Shown: positions 1 through 6,025 of the stretch, piece after piece
How positions within the stretch are numbered: the first letter of the stretch is position 1
How the letters are laid out: each line of letters starts with the position of its first letter
From: Rhodothermia bacterium
GTDB taxonomy: Bacteria > Bacteroidota > Rhodothermia > Rhodothermales > JABDKH01
Length of the DNA stretch: 6,025 nucleotides
Reading direction: 5' to 3'
NCBI GenBank assembly: GCA_030431165.1
Contig: JAUIJQ010000225.1
Coordinates: forward strand, 1 to 6,025
The notes under the pieces: generated by a model
What the model was told of the DNA's origin: nothing
Database searches by the model: none
Seen by the model: the letters and a program-made list of their open reading frames with translations, nothing else
Translations under genes and position numbers: made by a program

Positions 1-2835
1 CTCCTGGTTGGATTCCGCGAGGCGTTTCATGCTCTCGAAGAACGGCCGTGCAAGTGCCTCGCGCTTACGTCGATAGAAGTCCACGCAGACGTCGAATACG
101 CGATCAACCATTCCGTCGTCGCCAAGCGCAATTGCGTCTTCCCGGTCAATCTCGAAATCGACCGCGAGCGTCCGGAGAAGCTCTTCGCGTAGCTCATCAA
201 TCTCTCCCTCGGCAAAACGGGGCCTTACCATTGCCTCAACGACCTCGCGCAGCATCGTCATGAGATCACCCTGAAGGCGCTCCCCTTTCAGCGCATGACC
301 GCGACGGTCGTAGATGACCTCACGTTGTGCGTTCAGCACATCGTCGTACTCAAGCTGTCGCTTTCGGATGCCGAAGTTGTTCTGCTCGACTTTCTTCTGT
401 GCGCGTTCGATGCTCTTGTTGACCCAGGGGTGGCTGATGACGGCCCCCTCCTCAAGGTTCAGCCGATCCATGACGCGTGCAACGCGGTCGGACTGGAACA
501 GGCGCATCAGATTGTCGTCGAGCGAAACATAGAACTGGCTCTCGCCCGGGTCGCCCTGGCGACCTGATCGGCCGCGCAACTGGAGGTCAATGCGTCGGCT
601 TTCGTGGCGCTCAGTGCCGATGATGGCAAGTCCGCCGCGATCGGTGATACCGGGCGCCAGCTTGATGTCGGTACCACGACCAGCCATGTTGGTGGCAATC
701 GTTACAGCACCTTTCTGCCCGGCCTCAGCGACGATAAGCGCTTCGGCCTTCGCGCGGTCACGCTTGGCGTTGAGGACGTTGTGATCAATACCCTCCCGCT
801 TCAGCATCCTGCTGAGCGTCTCCGACACCTCGACCGAGGTTGTACCTACCAGCACCGGCTGGCCCTTCTTGTTGTACTCCCGGATTCTTTCAATAACCGC
901 GCTATACTTGTCTCGCTTGGTCTTGTAAACGAGGTCGTCAAGATCCTGTCGGCGAATCGGCTTGTTCGTAGGTACAACGACGACATCCATGCCGTACGTC
1001 TTGTAGAACTCCTCCGATTCTGTCTCAGCCGTGCCGGTCATCCCGGCGAGCTTCTCGTACATTCGGAAGTAGTTCTGCAGCGTAATCGTGGCGTACGTCT
1101 GCGTTGCCGCCTGCACCTTGACACTTTCTTTCGCCTCGATGGCCTGATGGAGCCCATCGGAGTAGCGCCTGCCAGGCAAAACGCGGCCGGTGTGCGTATC
1201 CACGATCATCACACGACCGTCCTGCACGATGTACTCTACGTCTTTCTCGTAGAGCGTATAAGCGCGCAGCAACTGCTCGATCGCGTGCAGCCGCTCAGCC
1301 CGCTCTGAGTAGGTGTTGTACAGATTGCGCCGCTTCTCTTCAAACTCCTTTCGAAGGAGGCTGCGATCGTTGTCCAGTTTGTGCTGCCGCTTCTCCTCAG
1401 ATAACGAATCATCTGCCGCGAGCTCACGCTCTAACGCCGCCATCCCCTCGCTCAGCTCGCGCTCAAAGCGGGCAACTTCCTCTCCGATATCGGGCAGGAC
1501 AAACAGATCGGGACTTTCACCGGCGCCACTTGCGGTGCTGGTGCGCCCTTTTTCCGTCATCTCGAGAGCGTGCTGCTTCTCGTCCAGCGCGAAGTACAGC
1601 TCATCGTCGACGAACGGCATGTTCTTCGCATTGTCCTGGAGGTAATAGAACTCCGTCTTCTGCAGGAGCTGTGCGACGCCCGGCTCACCGAGCAGCTTAC
1701 GCAGTTTCTTGTTGCGCTGAAAGCCGCGCTGCGCTCGCAGGAGTGCCAGGCCGGCTTCCGTTTCGTATTCAGCCGCTGCCTTCTTGTCTCCGGCTTCGTC
1801 GGCTTCGTCGCGCTGTTTGAGCGCACGCTCTGCATCCGAAACAAACTGGGCGACCAGCTTCTTCTGCGCATGTACCATGCGCTCGACCGACGGCTTCAGC
1901 TCGTCGAACTGCGACTGGTCAGCCTGTGGCACCGGGCCCGAAATGATGAGCGGTGTTCTGGCTTCGTCGATGAGAACCGAGTCAACCTCATCAACAATGG
2001 CAAAGTGGTGGCCCCGCTGGACGAGCTGATTGGGATCCACGACGAACGAATTGTCGCGCAGGTAGTCGAAGCCAAACTCGTTATTCGTGCCGTAGGTGAT
2101 GTCAGCCGCATAGGCGTTTCGCCGGGCTTCCGAGTGCGGTTCGTATTTGTCGATAACATCAACGCGCAATCCGAGCCGTTGGAAGACCGGCCCCATCCAT
2201 TCGGAGTCGCGCTGCGCGAGATACGGGTTTACTGTGACCAGGTGAACGCCACGCCCAACGAGTGCATTCAGATACACGGGCGCGACAGCGACAAGCGTCT
2301 TGCCTTCCCCCGTCTTCATCTCAGCGATACGACCCTGGTGAAGCGCGACCCCACCGAGCAGCTGGACGTCGTAGGGAACCATGTCCCATTCGATCTCCTG
2401 GCCACCGGCAACCCACTTCTCGCCCACCATGCGTCGACACGTCTCCTTGACGACGGCAAAGGCCTCGGGAAGGATCTCCGTAAGCGTCTCCTCCACCGTG
2501 TCCAGCCACTCCTGCTCCAGATCGTCGAGTTGATCGTACAGATCGTGCCGCTCGTCGATTGTGAGTTCGGCCGTCTCCATCGACTGACCGTCTCCTCCAA
2601 TATCAACAGCGCCGTGAAGCCCCAGCCGCTGACGGATCTCTTCCTGTTCCTCCTCAATCTGGCGGACTGACTCCGCAATCCTGTCTTTGAACTCGGCTGT
2701 CTTGCCAGCAAGCTGATCGTCGGACAGCGCGCGCGTTGCGGCTTCACGTTCCTTGATCTGCTCGACGACGGGCCACAGCTTCTTCAGCGATCGCTCGGTG
2801 GAGTCTCCGAATATGCGCTGGATGAGTTTGAGCAT
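1..2835 (-). CDS. secA: Preprotein translocase subunit SecA (ATPase), C-terminus cut off by window edge
   Basis: SecA is the cytoplasmic ATP-driven motor that pushes unfolded signal-peptide proteins through SecYEG. The 945 residues read here have no internal stop. Visible landmarks are Walker A MKTGEGKT (173-180), ITYGTNNEFGFDYLRDN in NBD1, Walker B DEVD (282-285) followed by IDEARTPLIISGP (289-301), the preprotein cross-linking domain start DTHTGRVLPGRRYSDGLHQA (546-565), YEKLAGMTGTAE (593-604), NBD2 motif V TNMAGRGTDI (715-724), motif VI QLRGRSGRQGD (752-762), and helical scaffold QLEYDDVLNAQREVIYDRR (827-845). The rest of the scaffold/wing region and the C-terminal tail (often zinc-binding) lie off the left edge. 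The ATG at 2835 is the only reasonable start, because an in-frame TAG lies three codons upstream. No Shine-Dalgarno is visible (CCCAAG before ATG). Compared with E. coli SecA from memory, there are two long insertions (about residues 50-120 and 302-525), as in Bacteroidota-type SecA. Identification is very secure. Confidence 0.98.
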   Translation of the reverse strand, partial: MLKLIQRIFGDSTERSLKKLWPVVEQIKEREAATRALSDDQLAGKTAEFKDRIAESVRQIEEEQEEIRQRLGLHGAVDIGGDGQSMETAELTIDERHDLYDQLDDLEQEWLDTVEETLTEILPEAFAVVKETCRRMVGEKWVAGGQEIEWDMVPYDVQLLGGVALHQGRIAEMKTGEGKTLVAVAPVYLNALVGRGVHLVTVNPYLAQRDSEWMGPVFQRLGLRVDVIDKYEPHSEARRNAYAADITYGTNNEFGFDYLRDNSFVVDPNQLVQRGHHFAIVDEVDSVLIDEARTPLIISGPVPQADQSQFDELKPSVERMVHAQKKLVAQFVSDAERALKQRDEADEAGDKKAAAEYETEAGLALLRAQRGFQRNKKLRKLLGEPGVAQLLQKTEFYYLQDNAKNMPFVDDELYFALDEKQHALEMTEKGRTSTASGAGESPDLFVLPDIGEEVARFERELSEGMAALERELAADDSLSEEKRQHKLDNDRSLLRKEFEEKRRNLYNTYSERAERLHAIEQLLRAYTLYEKDVEYIVQDGRVMIVDTHTGRVLPGRRYSDGLHQAIEAKESVKVQAATQTYATITLQNYFRMYEKLAGMTGTAETESEEFYKTYGMDVVVVPTNKPIRRQDLDDLVYKTKRDKYSAVIERIREYNKKGQPVLVGTTSVEVSETLSRMLKREGIDHNVLNAKRDRAKAEALIVAEAGQKGAVTIATNMAGRGTDIKLAPGITDRGGLAIIGTERHESRRIDLQLRGRSGRQGDPGESQFYVSLDDNLMRLFQSDRVARVMDRLNLEEGAVISHPWVNKSIERAQKKVEQNNFGIRKRQLEYDDVLNAQREVIYDRRGHALKGERLQGDLMTMLREVVEAMVRPRFAEGEIDELREELLRTLAVDFEIDREDAIALGDDGMVDRVFDVCVDFYRRKREALARPFFESMKRLAESNQE
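1792..1809. repeat. Two tandem copies of a 9-bp unit inside secA
   Basis: The plus strand reads GGCTTCGTC twice in a row. On the secA strand this encodes the repeated tripeptide DEA-DEA within the charged insertion between NBD1 and the cross-linking domain. It keeps the frame and looks like a small duplication in a tolerant linker. No function is implied. Confidence 0.6.
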
Positions 2836-2891
2836 CTTGGGCTAGTATTCAGTCGGATGATGTGCCTGTACGACAAAACGTCAGCAGGCAG

Positions 2892-2899
2892 CAAAGATA
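2892..2899 (-). promoter_or_regulatory. Candidate secA promoter, -7 element TATCTTTG
   Basis: Read on the minus strand this is TATCTTTG, a full match to the TAnnTTTG -7 element recognised by the primary sigma factor of Bacteroidota. It lies 56 nt upstream of the secA ATG, giving a leader of roughly 50 nt. The matching -33 TTG is weak: the nearest TTG is only about 13 nt upstream, against the usual 19-21 or so. The element could therefore be coincidental. Confidence 0.4.
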
Positions 2900-3027
2900 C
2901 GCCGGAATGGCGCAAGGGTCCGCGAGGCGGATGGGTGTGGGAACTGCTCTGCGCATCCGCGTTGTCACGCGACGAAACCCGTGTCGTTCCCCGTCAGGGC
3001 CCAATCCGTGCAATCTCCCCAACCACT

Positions 3028-3051
3028 CCGCCGTTGCAGAGCCGCCGTGGC
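3028..3051. repeat. Imperfect 10-bp direct repeat upstream of porQ
   Basis: CCGCCGTTGC (3028-3037) and CCGCCGTGGC (3042-3051) match at 9 of 10 positions, with a 14-nt period. This could be a binding site for a dimeric regulator, or chance in GC-rich DNA. Confidence 0.35.
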
Positions 3052-3078
3052 AACACCACATTCCAACCCGACGGCGGC
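3041..3078. repeat. Inverted repeat with 8-bp perfect arms upstream of porQ
   Basis: GCCGCCGT (3041-3048) is the exact reverse complement of ACGGCGGC (3071-3078), with a 22-nt spacer. It could form a GC-rich stem in a porQ leader transcript or act as an operator. It ends about 100 nt before the porQ start and is not followed by a T-run, so it is not an obvious terminator. Confidence 0.4.
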
Positions 3079-3176
3079 AACGCGATGGAGGAATCACAGC
3101 GGAGAACCAACCCCGGCAGAGACCGTACCAACCGCCGCGACATGACGCTTCATCAGCCCTTTATCGTACCCTCATC

Positions 3177-4181
3177 GTGAACCGCCGCATCACTGGACGC
3201 CACCGCCGCGGCGGCAAGGGCACGGCCGTCGTCCTGTTTGGGCTCTGTGCCCTTTGCCCGGCTCTCGCTTCAGCCCAGCCGGCGGACCCCAGCGGCTTCT
3301 CCTTTCTGCGGGTTGAACCCTCTGCACGTGCTGCAGCGCTTGGCGGGTCGTTTGCGGCCATCGCTGACGGTGACATCAACGCGTTCTTCTTCAACCCGGC
3401 ACTCCCGAATGAGTCCGTTGATGGCTCGCTGTCTCTCTCGTACCTGAACCACGTGACCGACATCAACGCGGGCTTCCTCGCGTACGGAAGAAATGTCCCG
3501 GGCATCGGGGTCGTGTCGGGAGGCATCCGTTACATGAACTGGGGTACGCTGGACGGCGCGGATGCCAATGGAGAGCGAACGGGATCGTTCAAGGCGGGTG
3601 ACGTGGCCCTGACCGTTGGTGCCTCCCGTCAGGCCGTGGACCGCGTTCGGGTTGGGGTGAACCTGCACCTGGTGCACTCGAGTATCGCGGACTTCGGCGC
3701 CACGGCGCTGGCAGCCGATGCGGGCGTTGCTTTCAGTGATCCGGCATCGCGATTGACCGTATCGGCCTCAGTCAACAATCTCGGTGCAACACTCAGTTCC
3801 CTGGGTGAGACCAACGACAGTCTACCCGTTGACATAAGGCTCGGACTCTCCAAGCGTTTTGCCAACCTGCCGCTGCTCGTATCCGTGACCGGATACAACT
3901 TGCACGACTTCGATGCGGTCAGCGACGATGCCACGGTCGCTGACAATATCTTCCACCACGTTGCGATCGGCGGTGAGTTTCAGTTCAGTCCCTCGTTCAA
4001 TCTGAGATTTGGGTACAACCACCGCAGGCACGACGAACTGAAGTCCAAGTCGCGCCTTGACTTCGCCGGCGTCGGCGTCGGTGTCGGCATTCGTGTTCGC
4101 GGATTCAAGTTCGATTACGGATACAGTTCTTGGTCTGAACTCGGCGGATTGAACCAGCTCACGGTTGGCACGACGCTCTGA
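3177..4181 (+). CDS. porQ: PorQ-like outer-membrane beta-barrel protein (PorV/PorQ family, type IX secretion)
   Basis: This complete 334-residue protein has a Sec signal peptide: basic n-region to residue 15, hydrophobic core 16-30, likely cleavage after ASA at 33. The mature N-terminus carries the family signature FLRVEPSARAAALGGSFAAI (43-62) and FFFNPAL (70-76). Next come GGIRYMNWG (115-123) and GSFKAGD (136-142), which resemble the PorQ subgroup more than PorV. The C-terminal third is alternating beta-barrel sequence, including VGVGVG (299-304). Family knowledge: PorV and PorQ are FadL-like outer-membrane barrels, and in Porphyromonas PorQ belongs to the PorU-PorV-PorQ-PorZ attachment complex that anchors T9SS cargo at the surface. 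PorV/PorQ-family members also occur in bacteria without a known T9SS, so the role here is inferred. Start: GTG at 3177 directly precedes the signal peptide. The frame is open upstream to 2862, but that extension would bury the signal peptide. No Shine-Dalgarno is seen. Confidence 0.88.
   Translation: MNRRITGRHRRGGKGTAVVLFGLCALCPALASAQPADPSGFSFLRVEPSARAAALGGSFAAIADGDINAFFFNPALPNESVDGSLSLSYLNHVTDINAGFLAYGRNVPGIGVVSGGIRYMNWGTLDGADANGERTGSFKAGDVALTVGASRQAVDRVRVGVNLHLVHSSIADFGATALAADAGVAFSDPASRLTVSASVNNLGATLSSLGETNDSLPVDIRLGLSKRFANLPLLVSVTGYNLHDFDAVSDDATVADNIFHHVAIGGEFQFSPSFNLRFGYNHRRHDELKSKSRLDFAGVGVGVGIRVRGFKFDYGYSSWSELGGLNQLTVGTTL
4071..4088 (+). repeat. Three tandem copies of a 6-bp unit inside porQ
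   Basis: GTCGGC-GTCGGT-GTCGGC encodes VGVGVG (residues 299-304) in what looks like a barrel strand. It is a codon-level simple repeat consistent with beta-strand composition, with no sign of phase-variable slippage, since a unit change would stay in frame. Confidence 0.6.
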
Positions 4182-4183
4182 GT

Positions 4184-4207
4184 ATTTCACCTCCGATTCG
4201 GTGAGAT
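4184..4207 (+). terminator. Weak hairpin directly after porQ, possible terminator
   Basis: ATTTCACC (4184-4191) pairs with GGTGAGAT (4200-4207) around an 8-nt loop, with one G-U pair in eight. It begins 3 nt after the porQ stop codon. There is no T-run downstream, so it is not a classical intrinsic terminator. It may instead stabilise the 3' end or be incidental. Confidence 0.3.
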
Positions 4208-4260
4208 ATGACGCGGATACGGGCATAACGCGTTGCCTACTACCGCAATCCGCAATAGTG

Positions 4261-4268
4261 TAGCTTTC
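4261..4268 (+). promoter_or_regulatory. Candidate -7 element TAGCTTTC upstream of the TonB receptor gene
   Basis: The sequence matches TAnnTTTG at all but the last base, 41 nt before the ATG at 4310 and 101 nt before the GTG at 4370. The nearest upstream TTG (4233-4235) is 25 nt away, which is longer than the usual spacer. Weak support. Confidence 0.25.
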
Positions 4269-4277
4269 GGCCTGACC

Positions 4278-4291
4278 TACCGGAGACGGTA
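4278..4291 (+). other. Short hairpin with GAGA (GNRA-type) loop
   Basis: TACCG (4278-4282) pairs perfectly with CGGTA (4287-4291) around GAGA, a GNRA-type tetraloop. It lies between the candidate promoter and either receptor start, so it would sit in the 5' leader. At 5 bp it may be chance. Confidence 0.25.
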
Positions 4292-4369
4292 TCGATTCCT
4301 CACAAGTTGATGGCACCGGTTGATAGCCGGGCCTACATCCTTTTACTCTCCGACGGCGTTCCTCCGCCT

Positions 4370-6025
4370 GTGACACGTCACGCGCATCGAATCCTTCTCC
4401 CAGGCCGACCGCTTGCGGCTTGTCTCGCCCTGGTGGCGTGCGTCACGGCAATTGCCGGGTCGCAGGCGGCACATGCCCAGAATCAGGGCGCAACGATCCG
4501 CGGGTTCGTTACGAGCGAAAATAGCGGACAACCGCTCATCGATGTAAACGTCGTTGCCCAGGACTCGCTTGGCGGTGTTTTCGGATCGGTCACCGAAGAG
4601 AACGGTGTTTATCTCATTGCACGCCTCGCGGCCGGCACGTACGTGTTGCAGGCCACACACGTGGGCTATCATCCGTACACAGACACGCTCAGTGTCCGTG
4701 CCGGGGAGTTGACAGAACTCGACATCGCACTGCGACCGAGAGAGCGGTCCCTGGCGAATGTGGAGATTATCGATGATCGGGTGTCACGATCGACCGAGGT
4801 GCAGGCCGGACTCCAGACGGTAAAACCGGCCGACATCGAACTCATTCCTTCGCCGGATATCACGGGCGACCTGGCGCTGTTCCTGCAGGCATTGCCTGGT
4901 GTTGTCACCATCGGTGATCAGGGCGGGCAGTTGTTTATTCGCGGCGGGGAGCCGTCTCAGAACCTCGTCCTGCTGGACGGCATTCTGCTCTACCAGCCCT
5001 TCCACCTCCTGAGCTTCTACTCGGCATTCTCCAGTGACATCGTTGCGCAAGCCGATGTGTACGCGGGCGGATTCGGCTCAAAGTATGGCGGCCGCCTCTC
5101 ATCGGTCATCGACGTCACGTCGCGCAGTGGCAACCTTCGCGAGTTCGGCGCCGAGTTTACCGCCTCTCCGTTCCAGGTCAGCGCACTCGTTGAGGGCCCG
5201 ATCGATAAAGCAGGCAAGCTGTCCATGTTGTTTGTTGGCCGGCACTCCATAGTCGAGGAGGTTGCATCGAGTTACCTGCAGCGGGACATACCGTTTCGGT
5301 TCAACGATTTCTTTGGAAAGGTGTACGGCGTGGCCCGCCAGAACGGCAGGGTGTCATTCACCGGAATTCGAACGTACGACCGAGGGACCGTCGGTGAAGA
5401 CTTTGGTGCGACGCCGCTATCCGAAATCAGGTACACAAACGAGGGAATTGGTGGACGCTACCTGTATCTCCCCGGTTCAATTCCCCTGCTCGGTGAGTTC
5501 GCTATCAATGCCTCGAGGCTGTCTACCGAACTCGGACCCGCCGATGCCCCGATTCGCTCAAGCACCGTCGAACGAATCAACATCTCCGCCGACATCTCGC
5601 ATTACGTAACTATTGGTCAGGTCAAGTGGGGTGTGTTCGCGCGGACGCTTGGATTTGACAGTGCGCTCGGCGGCACATTCCAGGACCTCACCCTGGACCG
5701 CGAGTTTGTGACCGAGTCGGGTATCTACCTCGAACCGCTCTTGCGTCAGAGCAATGGCATGGAAATCGAGCCCGGGCTGCGCGTGCACGCGTTCCCTTCG
5801 CGGTCAGACGTGTTTGTTGAACCGCGCTTCCGAATGAACTGGGACAGAGGTCGCGACCAGATCTCAGCCGCGATTGGCGTCTATCACCAGGAGGTGGTCG
5901 GCGTAAATGACCGGCGAGATGCAACGAGCGTATTCACGGCATGGGCGGCCACACCGGGCCGGGCAGCGGTGCCCCGCGCGGTACACATCATCGCTGGATA
6001 CCGCATCCAACCCGCCCCTCGCTGG
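4370..6025 (+). CDS. TonB-dependent outer-membrane receptor with carboxypeptidase-regulatory-like domain, cut off at right edge
   Basis: TonB-dependent receptors are outer-membrane gated barrels that import ligands using energy passed by TonB-ExbB-ExbD. The 552 residues in view show a signal peptide (hydrophobic 14-31, likely cleavage after AHA at 36) and a carboxypeptidase-regulatory-like beta-sandwich (about 41-123, with RGFVTSENSGQPLIDVNVV and GTYVLQATHVGY). A plug domain follows (about 131-255), with FIRGGEPSQNLVLLDG (189-204), YQPFHLLSFYSAF and YGGRLSSVIDV, then the first part of the barrel. The rest of the barrel is off the window. The plug ending differs from SusC-type glycan importers, and no SusD gene is visible, so the ligand is unknown. 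No stop or frameshift was found. Start is uncertain: GTG at 4370 gives a well-formed signal peptide, while an in-frame ATG at 4310 would add 20 residues. Neither has a Shine-Dalgarno. Confidence 0.93.
   Translation, partial: MTRHAHRILLPGRPLAACLALVACVTAIAGSQAAHAQNQGATIRGFVTSENSGQPLIDVNVVAQDSLGGVFGSVTEENGVYLIARLAAGTYVLQATHVGYHPYTDTLSVRAGELTELDIALRPRERSLANVEIIDDRVSRSTEVQAGLQTVKPADIELIPSPDITGDLALFLQALPGVVTIGDQGGQLFIRGGEPSQNLVLLDGILLYQPFHLLSFYSAFSSDIVAQADVYAGGFGSKYGGRLSSVIDVTSRSGNLREFGAEFTASPFQVSALVEGPIDKAGKLSMLFVGRHSIVEEVASSYLQRDIPFRFNDFFGKVYGVARQNGRVSFTGIRTYDRGTVGEDFGATPLSEIRYTNEGIGGRYLYLPGSIPLLGEFAINASRLSTELGPADAPIRSSTVERINISADISHYVTIGQVKWGVFARTLGFDSALGGTFQDLTLDREFVTESGIYLEPLLRQSNGMEIEPGLRVHAFPSRSDVFVEPRFRMNWDRGRDQISAAIGVYHQEVVGVNDRRDATSVFTAWAATPGRAAVPRAVHIIAGYRIQPAPRW

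Larger units (their letters stand above)
2836..3176. other. Divergent intergenic region between secA and porQ
   Basis: This 341-bp stretch separates the start codons of two divergently transcribed genes, so it should hold both promoters. Seen in it: a TATCTTTG element facing secA (2892-2899), a near-perfect 10-bp direct repeat (3028-3037 and 3042-3051), and a perfect 8-bp inverted repeat (3041-3048 with 3071-3078). No equally good promoter element faces porQ. Several frames stay open here, including a plus-strand frame 2857-3180 and an in-frame upstream extension of porQ to 2862. Their translations are rich in Arg, Pro, Gly and Thr, and show no recognisable domain, signal peptide or membrane segment. 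I treat the region as non-coding. No tRNA, riboswitch or other RNA gene was recognised. Confidence 0.7.
4182..4369. other. Intergenic region between porQ and the TonB receptor gene
   Basis: This 188-bp gap (127 bp if the receptor starts at 4310) holds a hairpin just after the porQ stop (4184-4207), a TAGCTTTC sequence (4261-4268) near the TAnnTTTG promoter consensus, and a short tetraloop hairpin (4278-4291). No separate gene was seen. Its length suggests that the receptor gene may have its own promoter. Confidence 0.6.

Noticed and set aside
604..1308. 234-codon plus-strand open frame opposite secA
   Set aside because: It lies entirely antisense to conserved SecA motifs (NBD2 and cross-linking domain). 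Its translation shows no recognisable domain and is explained by GC-rich codon bias.
1570..2670. 366-codon plus-strand open frame opposite secA
   Set aside because: Although long, it is antisense to SecA NBD1, including Walker A and B. The SecA strand has clear protein-level conservation, while the opposite frame resembles nothing I recognise.
2849..3097. 82-codon minus-strand open frame in the secA-porQ gap
   Set aside because: It overlaps the candidate secA promoter, and its Arg/Gly/Cys-rich translation has no recognisable domain. It is likely chance in GC-rich DNA.
2862..3176. In-frame N-terminal extension of porQ to the ATG at 2862
   Set aside because: It would put 105 Arg/Pro-rich residues before a well-formed signal peptide and include the whole divergent promoter region. 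The GTG at 3177 is far more plausible.
3177..3275. Twin-arginine (Tat) signal in the porQ leader because of its RR pairs
   Set aside because: The residues around NRRIT and RHRRGG do not fit the S/T-RR-x-F-L-K pattern. Outer-membrane barrels use Sec, and the hydrophobic core and ASA cleavage site fit a normal Sec signal.
3822..4376. 184-codon minus-strand open frame over the porQ end and the following gap
   Set aside because: It is mostly antisense to the porQ barrel, with no domain recognised in its translation.
5885..6025. Possible frameshift in the TonB receptor near the right edge, where the sequence becomes Ala/Pro/Arg-rich
   Set aside because: The frame stays open to the last base, and the text (GVYHQEVVGVNDRRDATSVF, then HIIAGYRIQPAPRW) still reads as alternating beta-barrel strands and turns.

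Overview
The window reads as ordinary chromosomal DNA of a fairly GC-rich Gram-negative bacterium of the Bacteroidota/Rhodothermota group. Four things point there: a SecA with the long insertions typical of that group, a PorQ-type outer-membrane protein of the type IX secretion (T9SS) family, a TonB-dependent receptor with an N-terminal carboxypeptidase-regulatory-like domain, and genes without Shine-Dalgarno sequences plus a TAnnTTTG-type -7 promoter element. A high-GC lineage such as the Rhodothermales fits the base composition, but this is inference.

Layout. Positions 1-2835 on the minus strand hold secA, the Sec translocase motor. It is uninterrupted and starts inside the window, but its C-terminus lies off the left edge. 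A divergent intergenic region (2836-3176) follows. It carries a good candidate secA promoter, an inverted repeat, and some open but unconvincing reading frames. On the plus strand, 3177-4181 encodes a complete 334-residue PorQ-like beta-barrel protein with a signal peptide and a GTG start. After a 128-188 bp gap with two small hairpins comes a TonB-dependent receptor gene (start at 4370, or 4310). Its signal peptide, regulatory-like domain, plug and first barrel part are present, and it runs off the right edge.

How they relate. All three products serve the cell envelope. SecA drives signal-peptide proteins, including the two encoded to its right, across the inner membrane. PorQ homologues sit in the outer membrane and, in organisms with a T9SS, help the complex that attaches secreted cargo to the cell surface. 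The TonB receptor takes up an unknown ligand. Nothing shows that they form one operon or system: secA is divergent, and the porQ-receptor gap is large enough for a separate promoter. I found no RNA gene, CRISPR array, mobile element or clear undescribed system. The findings are modest.
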